A program made the translations under genes and the position numbers. The notes beneath the pieces are model-generated. The model did not search any database. It was given only the letters and a program-made list of their open reading frames with translations, and was not told the DNA's origin. Shown piece after piece: positions 44,437 through 55,505 of a stretch of DNA of 64,000 bases. Source of the stretch: a virus; the IMG/VR virus record IMGVR_UViG_3300033996_000957, positions 1 to 64,000 of that record. The stretch is one strand, 5' to 3'. Numbering within the stretch: position 1 is the stretch's first letter; each line of letters starts with the position of its first letter.

Positions 44437-47400
44437 ATGGGCGATATCGTAATTACACCAGCGTCAAACGATGTAAATTCAACAGCAGGAACGCTAGTTA
44501 TCAGGACATCTGATAGCCAAGCAATGTCATTGAAGACAAATAATGCTAATAGACTTTACATTACTCCTGCGGGTTATTTTGGCGTAGGGACTACTGGTCC
44601 AAATTATCCATTTGATTTAAATTTAGGGACGATTAGCACAAATACAAATGCTTTTGGATACAACGTATCTGGAGATGCGACTTCAAATGTGGGTTATTGC
44701 GGTTATAATTTTCAATTAAATAATAGCACTGCTAATGCTTCCGCTTACATACGTCTTGCGAGGACGAGTGCCACAGCTTATTTGGGTTTAGAAATAGCTT
44801 CTCAATCACGCGATGGAATTAGGTTTTTAACTAATGCTACAAGTCCTGTTGAAGTTGCGCGTATAACTGCTGCTGGTGATGTGGGTCTAGGAGTAACAAA
44901 TCCCGCATCTAAACTGCATGTCTCTGGTTCCATGCTCGTCTCTGGATCTGCCGCGACTACGATAACAATTATAGATGACGCATTATATACTAATAGTATA
45001 TCAAACAATAACTCTGTAATGACTTACAGGGTAGATGCAGGTAATACTGCCGCAGCTTCTGCTGCACATATATTTACACGATTCAATACAGAGTTAGTCA
45101 GAATTGATGCTGCTGGTGATCTTGGCATTGGAATAAGTAATCCGGGATCTTTAATAAATAGCAATGCTACTTATTTTAGACCAAATCCTAGTGCTAAATT
45201 TTTAGACTTATATTCTGAAACAAATGAAGCAGATATAAATCTAATCTCAAATAATTCAGGAGACGGCTCTGGAGTAGGTGGCATTTATTTTACAAGAGCA
45301 AGAGGACAAACAGATGCACATTTACAAATAGCTGCTATTAAGGCTATTCAAGGTGGAACTAATGGCACAATTGCTGGTGGTAAATTATATTTTTATACTA
45401 AAGTTGATGGCGGTGGAACTCCTGAAGCTTCACCGCAAATGGTAATTGGTTCTGATGGAAATATAGGAATAGGAACAACAAATCCTGCTGCACTATTGGA
45501 TTTATATAGCTCTGCATCTAGAATTAGATTCAATAGAGGTTCATCATATAACATGAGTTTTGGAATGCATGATGCCACTTTGTCTGCTTTATCAATAAAA
45601 AATTCTTCTGATGCAGCTACAATTGCATACTTTCAATATGATGGTAAAATTGGAATAGGGACAACGAATCCATTAGCTCTCCTTTCTGTAGGCAATGGAT
45701 CATTGTCTGATGGTAATGTACCTATACAAATAAGTTCAACTGGACCGGGAACAGAAAAATGGTTTGCTGCGAATAGAAATGGTGGTTATGGTTTGCTTTT
45801 AGGATATTACGAAGGTTCTTCTCTTGCTGGTTCTGGTGCTTATGTTAGACAGGTCACATCAGATCCTATGCATTTTCTTGTTAATAATAGCACAGTTGCT
45901 ATGTCTATTATTAGCAATGGTAATATTGGAATGGGAGTAACGACTCCTTCTCAAAAATTAGATGTAAATGGTGCAATAATTGCTGGTATAAATAACTCTT
46001 ATGGTGCTTATACTAGAACTCCCGGTGGAGTCCTCAAGCCTTGGTTTGCAACCGCTTCAGCCAATACTTTTTTCTATAATACTAATGTTAGTGGATCAAT
46101 ATTTTGGCAAAATGCTGCTGATTCTGCGACATTAATGATTTTAACTGACCAAGCAAGATTAGGAATAAATACTAATGATCCAAGCGGAAGGCTTCATGTC
46201 TTAGATACTGTTTTATATCCTCCTTCTTTAACTTGGAATAAACCCGCTGCTGCAATTATTCGTAGTGAAAATGGTCAGATAGCATTTGGATCAGATGATA
46301 CTTCTCCTTATGGTATATGGCAACAAGTAAGAACTCTTAGCAGCACTGCAAGGCCATTATTATTAAATCCCCTTGGTGGGAACATTGGTATAGGAATAAG
46401 AAATCCTTCTGATAGACTCCATGTTGCTGGAAGTATTAGAATTTCTGGTGGAGAAATAATCAGATGGGATGGTCAAGGATTTATTGATACAATTGGTAAT
46501 AATGATTTGTTCTTTAGACCAAATCAAACATTTAAAATGATCCTTACTGCCGCTGGTCGCTTAGGAGTAGGATTGTTAAGTCCTGATAGTCTTATTGGAG
46601 TTGGTGGCGCAGGTTCAACAACCGCAGCAAGTGGAATAACTTTCGGAGCAGATCCTCAAGCAAACCTTTATCGCGCTGCCGAAGATACCATTAAAACAGA
46701 TGGATCTCTTAACGTCGCAGGATTAATTTATAATTCTAATTCTGCTTATTATTCTTCTCTTTCTAAATCAACTAATGCTAACTGGGGTCAATATACAGTA
46801 GTATTAGGAAATGCTTCTTATTCTAGTCAGTTGATACAAGTTTCAGTAAATGGTGGAAACCTCGTTTGGGCAGGAACATTTTTGGCTAGTTGCCATCTTT
46901 CTTATCGACCAAATGAAACATGGATTAATGTAAAACTTTTAGAATGCGCCACTTATAATTGCAGTAATGATGACGTTACTCTTTTAGCATTATCTAATTC
47001 TAGCACTAGTCAATATGGAACGCCATCTTTAGTTTTAAAAACTAATGGCGCTATAAATGGTGGTTATGGTACTGGTTACGCTAATAATATTGTTGTAACA
47101 GTAAACGGTCCATCACCTAATGAGTTTGTTTTATCATCAAGTTCGTGGAGTCAGCCTTATACTTATCAAATTGCAACTTCCGCAAATACAAAACAAATAT
47201 ATACAAATGAAAATGGAAATGTGGGTATTGGCACTACAGGTCCAGTTGTAAAATTAGAAGTAGCTGGAGCTTTAAGAGTTACTGGAGTTGGGCAAATTGG
47301 ACCTGCTAATGGTTATGGATTTGCCTTGTTTAATGGTGGAACTAATACTTTTGCTGGTCAATTATATGGTAGAGCAAATGGTATTCAGTTTACTGATAAT

Positions 47401-50400
47401 ATAGGAGGTAATACTGTTTATATTGCAAGCGGTGGAAATGTTGGTATTGGATTAACAAATCCTAGTTATAAACTTGAAATAGCTGCTGGAACATCTAATG
47501 CTGTAGTTGCTAAATTAACGCAAGGAAATGAACGCGTAAGATACAATGGGTTTGATTTATTAGGATACAATGATGGTAATTTGTGGATGATGGGAAATAA
47601 TGCCACAAGCACAATATTAATAAGTAAAGATTGGGATTGGGATAGTCAAGTAGGAATAGCTTATACTCCCGGTACTGTTGGTGTAGCTGGTGGGTCTCTA
47701 GAAATAGGACAATTAACAAAAAACAATGCTAGTTTTACACATGGTAATACAAGATTTTATACCAGCGGTGTTGAAAGATTAAGGATTAATAATATAGGAA
47801 ACGTTGGCATAGGCACAAATAATCCCGGTGCGACATTGCAAGTATATGGAGGAGCAACAGCAAATAATAATAAATCACTAATGGCAGGTGATGCTGCAAA
47901 TAGTTTAAGCTATGTGCCATATACAACTGCGGGAGGATGGAATAATGCTTCTGTATTAGGAGGTTCTGCTTTATTTAATTCATTAGGAAGTACTTGGCTA
48001 GTTGGAACACATAATGGTCCAGCGATGAGAATTGGAACCAATAATATTTCCTTTACGAATCCAATAGGAGGTATTGATTTATATGTAGGTTCAGGTGCTA
48101 ATATTGGTATTTCAAATACTGCTCCTAAATTTGCGCTCCATGTTAATGGAGATGTAACAATTCCAAATGCTAGATATTTAAATTTTAATCCCGGAGAATT
48201 GCAAGGTAACTCTATGACCAGAGCATTGGTTGTAAGCTACTCTGATAATACCGCTACTACTCAGCCAAAACAACTTGGAATCATTCTTCACAATGATTCA
48301 AATACAAATGATACATTTTCTCCTGCATTAGTATTTGGAAGCAAGTCAAATTCATCAAACTACTCTCAAGCTACTGCTGTAATTGCCGGTAGAAGACGTT
48401 CTCAAGTAGTTGACGCTAACTGGCATGGAGGAGAGTTGTGGTTTTGGACAGCTACTAGTAATAATGTAGCGGGTATTGACGTTGGAATTCCTACCGCTTC
48501 TCCAGCAATGGTAATCAATAGCACCAGAAACGTAGGTATTGGTACAAGTAATCCCGGAGACAAACTGCAAGTTAACTTAAATAGCGGCGAAAATATACTA
48601 GCGAATATCGCAAGCAATGGAGTTTCTGCTGCTAATAAAGTAAGTTTTAGATTGAGCGAATTGGGAACTGCTTTAGGAGAGTTTTCTACTGTAAGAGATG
48701 GAACCAACTATCAAGTTAAATTACAAACAATACTCGGTCAGCCTCTTTCACTTGGCACAAGCGGAGTAACAAGGATGGTTATTGATGCTGTGGGTTATGT
48801 AGGTGTAGGAATTACTAATCCTACAGCTAGATTACAAATTGTACAAAGTAACGCTGCTGGTGTAGCTGCGATTCTCTTGTCTCAAGACGAGAGTACGATC
48901 CAAGGCCCAAGCGCAAACACTCAAATAAGAATGGGTGGTAATTTGGTGCTAAATGCAGCAAACGTCATGCCTATTGGAACTAATGGCGCTGAAAGAATTC
49001 GTATTACTGCTGCTGGTTTAGTTGGTATAGGAACTAATACACCCACTACTTTATTGTCTGTTGGTAACGCTGGTTCTACAACTGCTGCGAGTGGTCTAAC
49101 ATTTGGTGGAGATGCTTCTGCAAATCTTTATAGAGATTCAAGTGCTTCTATTAGAACAGATGGTGGATTTTTAGCGGCTGGGCGCATAAGGTCTTTAGAT
49201 TATATTCAATTTAATAGTAATCTATACTCTAATGCTTTTACTAATCCTATTGATATTAATGTAGGAAATGTCGCAGGAAATGCTTGGTTATCAGCAATTA
49301 GATTCAATCAAGGAGGTTATGTTGGAATAGGAACAAATGTTCCGAGCGGCAAGCTTCATGTGGTTTCTTCAGTAGCTGGCGAAACTGTTCTTAGAGCAGA
49401 TGGTACAAATGGAATACTTTTCTCAGTTGTTGATGACTTGTCTGATTCATTAATGTCTGTAAATAATAGCGCAGGTTTGCCTGTGCTTGAAGTATTCGCA
49501 GATGACAGAATTGTAATGGGTCAGTATGGTGCGAATGATTTTGTTTTGGCTAACAATAAGATAGGATTAGGAACAAATAATCCTGAATACGAATTAGATA
49601 TTGTTGGGGCTGGAACAAATGCCGCAGTTAATATAATTACAAGGATGCGCAGCACCGCTGGATCTAATGTTTTTAATACTGCTTCTGTGCTTGCGTTCAC
49701 TAACACAACAACTAATTCAAATGCTTATTCTTACATTGGAGGAAGAATAGACTTAGGAGGCGCAGGTGATAATTGTCAATCTTTGGTATTTGCAACTAAT
49801 GCTACAAACACTTTGCCAACAGAAAAGATGCGCATAACTAGTGCTGGTAATGTTGGCATAGGTAGTACAGATCCTCAATATAAATTAGATGTATATGGCA
49901 CAAATCAAGACGCAGTTAGGTTTTATAATAATCAAACTGCATTTGGATTAATTTTAGGTAGTACTAATAATACATTATTTACAAATATAGTTTGGACCAC
50001 TAGCAATGGTAATGCTCAGTTCTTTAAAAATAGAAGCAGTACAAGTTGGGGTGGCGCAGATTCGATGAATTTGTATAGTAGCAATGGAGGTTTCGCATTT
50101 CATGCTAATGGTGTTGCAAATAGATTTAATATCACTACTGCTGGAGATGTAGGAATTGGAGCATCAACGCCTTCTCAAAAATTAGATGTTAGAGGCTTTG
50201 TTGTGTCTGATGTAAATAGCAATTCCGTAGAAGGAGGATTTTTCTTAGGCAATCAATCTCATGGAATAAGAAGAGCGGCTGGAACAAATGATGTTCGTCT
50301 ACATACAAATGGTGGAGATGTAATACTCGGCGCAGCAGGATCTGGATCTCAACAAGTTACATTAAAGAATGGTGGAAATTTTGGTATAAATATATCTACT

Positions 50401-52257
50401 CCTACAAGTAAATTACATGTTGTAGAAACTACTCCTACAGGTTCTAGAATACAATTAGATACTGCATCTGCTAATGCATACATGAATGCTGGTAGGGTTA
50501 ATGATTTCTTAATATTAACTGCTCCATTTAATGCTGTTCCAGCTTCTAATTCAAATAATAATGCAAAATGGGGTATTAAATTAAATGGTAGTATTGATAG
50601 TCCAAATACTAATTCAAAAACTGCTGCTATATATGCTGTTTCAGAAGAAGATGTTGCTGGTGGTGCTGGTTATAATAGAAAAGTTGGTATTGCATTGCAT
50701 ACTTCTGCATTTGATCTTGAGCATACAGAAAGAGTAAGAATTGATAACTTAGGCAATGTAGGTATTGGAATTACAAATCCTGCTTATCGATTGGTTGTTT
50801 CTGGTGGAGACATGAGTATTGCTTCTGCAAATATTCTAAGGTTTGGAGCAGTCTCAGTATTAAATACGTCATCTAATGCTAATGATATATACGCTAATAT
50901 AAGAGTTATTAGAAATGAATCTACCGTTAATACGGATGGAATGTATGTTAATTATAATAGTAACGGCGCTACTGCGGCTCATTTAAGATTCTATGCTAGT
51001 GGCTCAACTGAAAGAATGCGTATTGATGCAAGCAATGGAAATGTTGGAATAGCCACTACAAGTCCATTTGAAAAATTAGATGTTAGAGGGGGAATTTTAA
51101 GAACAAATACTAGGGTTGACAATACTGAGCTTTATCCAGTTGGACATTATGCCGCAGGAGAAACCGTCTTTGAAATAGATCCTACTTGGAGTCAAGTTGA
51201 ACTTCAAAGATATTTTAACAATTCTAATGTCACTTGGGAGGCAGTGGCTGATGCTCCCGGTGGTTATTGTATTTATATTAATGGTTCAGTTGATGTTGGG
51301 GGACCATATGGTTCTGGTTTCCCATATATTCCAGTAGATACTAATGATGTTTTCTACATGGAGTGCTGGATACAAAATGTAGGAACGGCTCAAGGCCACT
51401 ACATGGGAAGTCAAGACTTAGATCAAAATTTTGGCAACTTAGGAGGCAATCCCGGTTCTTATGGTTATTGGGTAATGAGTAATTATAATCCCGGTACTAG
51501 CTGGATTAAAGTAACTGGATATATTGGTGGATTTTCGAATACAATTGGTCAATTTAAAGCAGGTACTAAATATTGGACTCCTCTAGCTTTATTTAATTAC
51601 ACAGCAGGAACTGGAACAAGGGCTTGTCGTATTTCTGGATGGAAAGTTATAAAAGTTTATCAACCCGGAAATAGATTCTTTGCAGGAACCGTTGGAATAG
51701 GCTTGTCGAATTCAGCTACAATCTTAGGTGTTGGCGGTGCCGGTTCAACATCGGCTGCAAGTGGTATAACTTTTGGAGCAGATTCTGCGGCTAATATTTA
51801 TAGATCGTCAACAAGTCAACTTAAAACAGATGGCAGCTTTGTAGTTACAAATACTTTAACAGTAGGAGGTGCAGACCTTGGAGCGAGAGTCCTAAAAAAT
51901 GGCTCTGATTCAATCTCTTCTACATTATATTTAGCAAACGCAGCGAATAGTAGAGCTTACAATTTTCAACCAAATGCCGCAGGTACAAATTTAGCTCTTT
52001 GGGCTTACAACTCTTCAAATGCGTGGATAAATACTGTTAATTTTAATTATGATGGAAATGTGGGAATTGGGGCTTCTCCCGTCGCCGCAAGGCTTCATAT
52101 TAAAGGTGATGGTCTTAATCCAGTCCTGAGAGTAGAATCTGCTATGCTTGCAGGAGCCGCAGGAGGTACTGCTGGTAAAACTTTCGTTGGATGGATGCCA
52201 ATACAGACTGGGGCGCTTAGTCCCGCAGATACAGTTTACATACCATTATTCAAATAA
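44437..52257 (+). CDS. Giant tail-fibre-like protein 2
   Basis: 2606 residues, nearly the same length as fibre 1 and again with about 25 VGIG-type repeats by eye. It shares long blocks with fibre 1, for example GKLHVVSSVAGETVLRADGT and SDSLMSVNNSAGLP, but with different synonymous codons. Unique inserts lie near residues 770-920 and 2225-2410, the latter with WIQNVGTAQGHYMGS and likely carbohydrate-binding. It lacks the C-terminal chaperone-like domain and ends GWMPIQTGALSPADTVYIPL. It starts 4 bases after fibre 1. Confidence 0.78.
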   Translation: MGDIVITPASNDVNSTAGTLVIRTSDSQAMSLKTNNANRLYITPAGYFGVGTTGPNYPFDLNLGTISTNTNAFGYNVSGDATSNVGYCGYNFQLNNSTANASAYIRLARTSATAYLGLEIASQSRDGIRFLTNATSPVEVARITAAGDVGLGVTNPASKLHVSGSMLVSGSAATTITIIDDALYTNSISNNNSVMTYRVDAGNTAAASAAHIFTRFNTELVRIDAAGDLGIGISNPGSLINSNATYFRPNPSAKFLDLYSETNEADINLISNNSGDGSGVGGIYFTRARGQTDAHLQIAAIKAIQGGTNGTIAGGKLYFYTKVDGGGTPEASPQMVIGSDGNIGIGTTNPAALLDLYSSASRIRFNRGSSYNMSFGMHDATLSALSIKNSSDAATIAYFQYDGKIGIGTTNPLALLSVGNGSLSDGNVPIQISSTGPGTEKWFAANRNGGYGLLLGYYEGSSLAGSGAYVRQVTSDPMHFLVNNSTVAMSIISNGNIGMGVTTPSQKLDVNGAIIAGINNSYGAYTRTPGGVLKPWFATASANTFFYNTNVSGSIFWQNAADSATLMILTDQARLGINTNDPSGRLHVLDTVLYPPSLTWNKPAAAIIRSENGQIAFGSDDTSPYGIWQQVRTLSSTARPLLLNPLGGNIGIGIRNPSDRLHVAGSIRISGGEIIRWDGQGFIDTIGNNDLFFRPNQTFKMILTAAGRLGVGLLSPDSLIGVGGAGSTTAASGITFGADPQANLYRAAEDTIKTDGSLNVAGLIYNSNSAYYSSLSKSTNANWGQYTVVLGNASYSSQLIQVSVNGGNLVWAGTFLASCHLSYRPNETWINVKLLECATYNCSNDDVTLLALSNSSTSQYGTPSLVLKTNGAINGGYGTGYANNIVVTVNGPSPNEFVLSSSSWSQPYTYQIATSANTKQIYTNENGNVGIGTTGPVVKLEVAGALRVTGVGQIGPANGYGFALFNGGTNTFAGQLYGRANGIQFTDNIGGNTVYIASGGNVGIGLTNPSYKLEIAAGTSNAVVAKLTQGNERVRYNGFDLLGYNDGNLWMMGNNATSTILISKDWDWDSQVGIAYTPGTVGVAGGSLEIGQLTKNNASFTHGNTRFYTSGVERLRINNIGNVGIGTNNPGATLQVYGGATANNNKSLMAGDAANSLSYVPYTTAGGWNNASVLGGSALFNSLGSTWLVGTHNGPAMRIGTNNISFTNPIGGIDLYVGSGANIGISNTAPKFALHVNGDVTIPNARYLNFNPGELQGNSMTRALVVSYSDNTATTQPKQLGIILHNDSNTNDTFSPALVFGSKSNSSNYSQATAVIAGRRRSQVVDANWHGGELWFWTATSNNVAGIDVGIPTASPAMVINSTRNVGIGTSNPGDKLQVNLNSGENILANIASNGVSAANKVSFRLSELGTALGEFSTVRDGTNYQVKLQTILGQPLSLGTSGVTRMVIDAVGYVGVGITNPTARLQIVQSNAAGVAAILLSQDESTIQGPSANTQIRMGGNLVLNAANVMPIGTNGAERIRITAAGLVGIGTNTPTTLLSVGNAGSTTAASGLTFGGDASANLYRDSSASIRTDGGFLAAGRIRSLDYIQFNSNLYSNAFTNPIDINVGNVAGNAWLSAIRFNQGGYVGIGTNVPSGKLHVVSSVAGETVLRADGTNGILFSVVDDLSDSLMSVNNSAGLPVLEVFADDRIVMGQYGANDFVLANNKIGLGTNNPEYELDIVGAGTNAAVNIITRMRSTAGSNVFNTASVLAFTNTTTNSNAYSYIGGRIDLGGAGDNCQSLVFATNATNTLPTEKMRITSAGNVGIGSTDPQYKLDVYGTNQDAVRFYNNQTAFGLILGSTNNTLFTNIVWTTSNGNAQFFKNRSSTSWGGADSMNLYSSNGGFAFHANGVANRFNITTAGDVGIGASTPSQKLDVRGFVVSDVNSNSVEGGFFLGNQSHGIRRAAGTNDVRLHTNGGDVILGAAGSGSQQVTLKNGGNFGINISTPTSKLHVVETTPTGSRIQLDTASANAYMNAGRVNDFLILTAPFNAVPASNSNNNAKWGIKLNGSIDSPNTNSKTAAIYAVSEEDVAGGAGYNRKVGIALHTSAFDLEHTERVRIDNLGNVGIGITNPAYRLVVSGGDMSIASANILRFGAVSVLNTSSNANDIYANIRVIRNESTVNTDGMYVNYNSNGATAAHLRFYASGSTERMRIDASNGNVGIATTSPFEKLDVRGGILRTNTRVDNTELYPVGHYAAGETVFEIDPTWSQVELQRYFNNSNVTWEAVADAPGGYCIYINGSVDVGGPYGSGFPYIPVDTNDVFYMECWIQNVGTAQGHYMGSQDLDQNFGNLGGNPGSYGYWVMSNYNPGTSWIKVTGYIGGFSNTIGQFKAGTKYWTPLALFNYTAGTGTRACRISGWKVIKVYQPGNRFFAGTVGIGLSNSATILGVGGAGSTSAASGITFGADSAANIYRSSTSQLKTDGSFVVTNTLTVGGADLGARVLKNGSDSISSTLYLANAANSRAYNFQPNAAGTNLALWAYNSSNAWINTVNFNYDGNVGIGASPVAARLHIKGDGLNPVLRVESAMLAGAAGGTAGKTFVGWMPIQTGALSPADTVYIPLFK

Positions 52258-52263
52258 AATTTT

Positions 52264-52539
52264 ATGCAAGAAATTGAATACAAAATATACAAATACGAGT
52301 TATGCCCAGTGCCAAACCCTAATTCTATTGTGATAGGATTTTTAATCACTGATTTATCTTTTGGGAAACATGTTAATTATGAAAGCGTTTTAATGTTTTC
52401 TGAAACGAATGGGTTATCCGAAGAAGAGATATGTCAATTAGCATTTGACAGATTAAAATCTCAAATAAATGATACAATTCAAAAATTTAAAGCTTCAAAT
52501 AATTCAATCGTAGGAAAAGTATTCTTACCTTCAAATTAA
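52264..52539 (+). CDS. Small hypothetical protein
   Basis: A 91-residue protein between fibre and LamG genes, starting MQEIEYKIYKYELCPVPNPN, with a helical C-terminal half. It may be a fibre-assembly helper judging by position; no family is recognised. Confidence 0.5.
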   Translation: MQEIEYKIYKYELCPVPNPNSIVIGFLITDLSFGKHVNYESVLMFSETNGLSEEEICQLAFDRLKSQINDTIQKFKASNNSIVGKVFLPSN

Positions 52540-52540
52540 A

Positions 52541-52555
52541 AGTATAATAACTTAG
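52541..52555 (+). promoter_or_regulatory. Weak late-promoter-like site
   Basis: AGTATAATAACTTAG just before the ATG at 52557. It departs from the consensus at the GTGTA end. Confidence 0.3.
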
Positions 52556-52556
52556 T

Positions 52557-54308
52557 ATGTCCATTCAGCACGGCAACAGAGGAGTAGTAAAGAAAGATTT
52601 ACAGTTATATTATAACCGTGAATTTTTGAAAAGCTTTAGAGGAGAAGCTGCTACAAATTATGCTGGGGTAGTGACTGCTAATTGCGAAAGTGCTTCTTCT
52701 TATTGGGTATCAACAATAACAAAAGATACAAGTACTGGATATACTGCTCTTAAAGTAGTTCCATTGGCAGGAGGATATCAGTTTTCGCCCGGTTTTTGGG
52801 CGTCTTGCGGTATTATAGCTGGCAATGGTGGATTTCAACCTCCCGGTGTTTATAGCTTCTCTGCAAAAGTTTTATTGCCAAAAGATTCTATTTTTACTTT
52901 TGGATTTAGAATTTATCCACAAGGAGAAGAATTTGCGGCAAGTGTAACAGGCACTGGTACTTGGCAAACAATTAAAAGAGAAAATTTTACTTGTACTGGT
53001 TATAATTATGTTCAAATCCAAATGGTAAGAGTAGTGAATGGAACGACAAGTGGATCATCTGCTATATACCCCGGTGAGCCATTTTGGATAAGAGATATAA
53101 TGATTAATTCTGGTTCTTATGCAAAGGCATTTGCTTCTATGGCAAATGAATTAAGTGCAAGACCAGAGAATACCACAAATATAACGAACAATGCAAACTT
53201 TGCTTCTGCTATATCTGGAACAGATTCTGGAGGAACGCAGAATGGGTGGACTTTTGGATCTTGGAGTGGAACAGGAAATTCTTATGTTACTCAGTCTTCA
53301 ACAGTGATTTATTCTTCTGGAAGTACATCTTATAGCGCAATACCTCTAAGAGTAACAAGGGCAGCGGCTGGCGCTATGGATTTTTTTAGCTCTAATTGGA
53401 ATACTCTTATAAATGGAGTAGTCTATACAATTTCATTTTGGGCAAGATCAAATATCACGACAACGCTAAATATAAATCATCAAAATTTAGGAACTATAAA
53501 ATCTTATTCTATTGATGCTGCTACTGGGTGGTATAAATATAGCGCTAAATTTACTCATGCGGGAAGTACTCAGTATCCATATTTAACTCACGCAGGGTCT
53601 AATGGTACTTGGATTGAAATTGCAAATGTTCAATTAGAAGCAAAATCATTTCCTACAGATTTTACTCTAACAAGTAGAACTAGTTCTGCAAATACTGCTG
53701 CAAACGGCGGAGGTTTATTGGATATAAGCGGAAATAACTATAATATTGATTTAAACGGCGCTAATGTTTTGTTTGATAGTGGCGGATTTTATTTTAATGG
53801 AAATACGGCAGGACCATATATCACTCCTGTATCTAATTCTACTTTAGATTCTTTAAGTAATAATACTCACACATATGAATGCTGGATAAAATTATTAGGA
53901 ACTCCGCCGGGAGCATATGATGGTTATCTTTTCGGTCGTTCAGGATATCATGAAGGTATAATGCATTATAAAGCAAGTAATAATATTATTGGAATAATTA
54001 CATGGTATAACGATTCAACGAACACAGGAATGACATACACAGGAGCATTAAATACATGGTATCATGTCGTATATGTCGCAGACGTAGAAGCTTCAATGAG
54101 ATATTTATATATTAATGGTATCATACAAAGTAGCGCTACATTAACAAAGCAATTAAGACAATACACATCTGCATATTATATTGGTGCAGCGAGTATAGAT
54201 TATGCTAGTAATGCAATCGTTTCAACTGCAAGAGCCTATAGTAGAGCTTTGACTGTGGCAGAAATACAACAAAATTTCAACGCAACACGCAAAACTTATG
54301 GTGTCTAA
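52557..54308 (+). CDS. LamG-like tail protein 1
   Basis: 583 residues. Two carbohydrate-binding-like beta domains (about 40-190 and 205-365) precede a LamG/concanavalin-like domain (about 395-583) with HTYECWIKLLG, NTWYHVVYVADVEASMRYLY and IGAASIDYAS. It ends ARAYSRALTVAEIQQNFNAT, the closing motif of LamG proteins in marine phages. These domains bind glycans, so it is probably an adhesin on the tail or capsid. Start MSIQHGNRGVVKKDLQLYYN matches the two following genes in style. Confidence 0.75.
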   Translation: MSIQHGNRGVVKKDLQLYYNREFLKSFRGEAATNYAGVVTANCESASSYWVSTITKDTSTGYTALKVVPLAGGYQFSPGFWASCGIIAGNGGFQPPGVYSFSAKVLLPKDSIFTFGFRIYPQGEEFAASVTGTGTWQTIKRENFTCTGYNYVQIQMVRVVNGTTSGSSAIYPGEPFWIRDIMINSGSYAKAFASMANELSARPENTTNITNNANFASAISGTDSGGTQNGWTFGSWSGTGNSYVTQSSTVIYSSGSTSYSAIPLRVTRAAAGAMDFFSSNWNTLINGVVYTISFWARSNITTTLNINHQNLGTIKSYSIDAATGWYKYSAKFTHAGSTQYPYLTHAGSNGTWIEIANVQLEAKSFPTDFTLTSRTSSANTAANGGGLLDISGNNYNIDLNGANVLFDSGGFYFNGNTAGPYITPVSNSTLDSLSNNTHTYECWIKLLGTPPGAYDGYLFGRSGYHEGIMHYKASNNIIGIITWYNDSTNTGMTYTGALNTWYHVVYVADVEASMRYLYINGIIQSSATLTKQLRQYTSAYYIGAASIDYASNAIVSTARAYSRALTVAEIQQNFNATRKTYGV

Positions 54309-54311
54309 AAT

Positions 54312-55502
54312 ATGAGTACAGTAAATAATGGGCCGCAAATAGTTAGGAGTGGACTAATATTGAATCTAGATGCTGGAAATAAAAAAAGTTATTCCACAAA
54401 TAGATTTCAATCTTTAGGTTCTGGTTTAATAACAGAAAATGTTACTTTTCCTATTAATGGTACTGGCACTTTCCAAAGAGTCGCGGCTGGAACTGTGATT
54501 GGTGGCTATACTGTAAGACCCAATGATGTAGTATACAGTTATACTTTGGGAGTAAATGGATGTCATTATCACGGAAATTCTGCGCCAGTAATTGCAGGAA
54601 GTTATGCTACTTTTAGTTTTGATTATTTAGTTACTGGAGCTACAAATTATCCAAGCACAGATTATCTTGCTAACTTTGAAGGAGTCGCAAATGGATCTAT
54701 TGGAATAGCAAATACATTACAAAATGTTTGGCAACGTAGAAGTTTTACAGTTGGGCCAATAAGCACAAGTGGAAACTTAAACATGTATTTATATCCCGGC
54801 GCTTGCGGAGCGACAAGACTAGCTGACGCTGGTACAATTTATTATAGAAATCCAAAAGTAGAATTGACAAATATAGATACTGGAAATAACACTTTCAGTG
54901 CAACAAGCAATATTGGACTTTGGTACGATTTAAGTGGAAATACAAACAATGGAACTCTTACAAATGGCCCTACATCTAATGTTTCTAATAAAGGAAATAT
55001 TTTATTTGATACTAATTATATAGCTTTGCCAACTAGTGGTCTTGCGTTTGGAACTGGAACATTTACTATCGAAGCTTGGGTCAATTTGTCTTCTTCTACT
55101 ACTAATAATATAATTTATTGTTCACAATCTTCAAATGTATCTGGGTTTATCGGATTAGTTTATGCTAGTGGAACTGGATTTCAATTAACAGATTTTAATG
55201 GATCTACAAGAGTTACAACCACAAATACAGCAAGCCTTTTGATAGGCAATTGGTATCATGTGGTTGGAATTAGAAATGCATCTAATCAATATGTAGTTTA
55301 TATAAACACAGTAGCATCAACAACTAATAATAGTTCAACACTATCATTAGCTACGGCAGATCCGAGAATAGGAATAAATCCAGCAACCAACACTGAAAAG
55401 TGGGTTGGTAAAATAGCAATGTTTAGAATGTATAATAGAGCTTTGAGTCAAACAGAAATATCACAAAATTACGAAGCAGCAAAAACAAAATTCGGACTAT
55501 AA
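54312..55502 (+). CDS. LamG-like tail protein 2
   Basis: 396 residues. The N-terminus (QIVRSGLILNLDAGNKKSYS) resembles those of its neighbours. The LamG-like domain covers about 205-396, with GTFTIEAWVNLSSSTTNNII, NWYHVVGIRNASNQYVVYIN and AMFRMYNRALSQTEISQNYE. It is one of three tandem paralogues spaced by 3 bases, probably glycan-binding virion proteins that diversified by duplication. Confidence 0.75.
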   Translation: MSTVNNGPQIVRSGLILNLDAGNKKSYSTNRFQSLGSGLITENVTFPINGTGTFQRVAAGTVIGGYTVRPNDVVYSYTLGVNGCHYHGNSAPVIAGSYATFSFDYLVTGATNYPSTDYLANFEGVANGSIGIANTLQNVWQRRSFTVGPISTSGNLNMYLYPGACGATRLADAGTIYYRNPKVELTNIDTGNNTFSATSNIGLWYDLSGNTNNGTLTNGPTSNVSNKGNILFDTNYIALPTSGLAFGTGTFTIEAWVNLSSSTTNNIIYCSQSSNVSGFIGLVYASGTGFQLTDFNGSTRVTTTNTASLLIGNWYHVVGIRNASNQYVVYINTVASTTNNSSTLSLATADPRIGINPATNTEKWVGKIAMFRMYNRALSQTEISQNYEAAKTKFGL

Positions 55503-55505
55503 AAT

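Noticed and set aside
36633-52257. DNA-level tandem repeats in the fibre genes
   Set aside because: The repetition is at the protein level (VGIG motifs); DNA copies differ at synonymous sites, so they are not recent DNA repeats.
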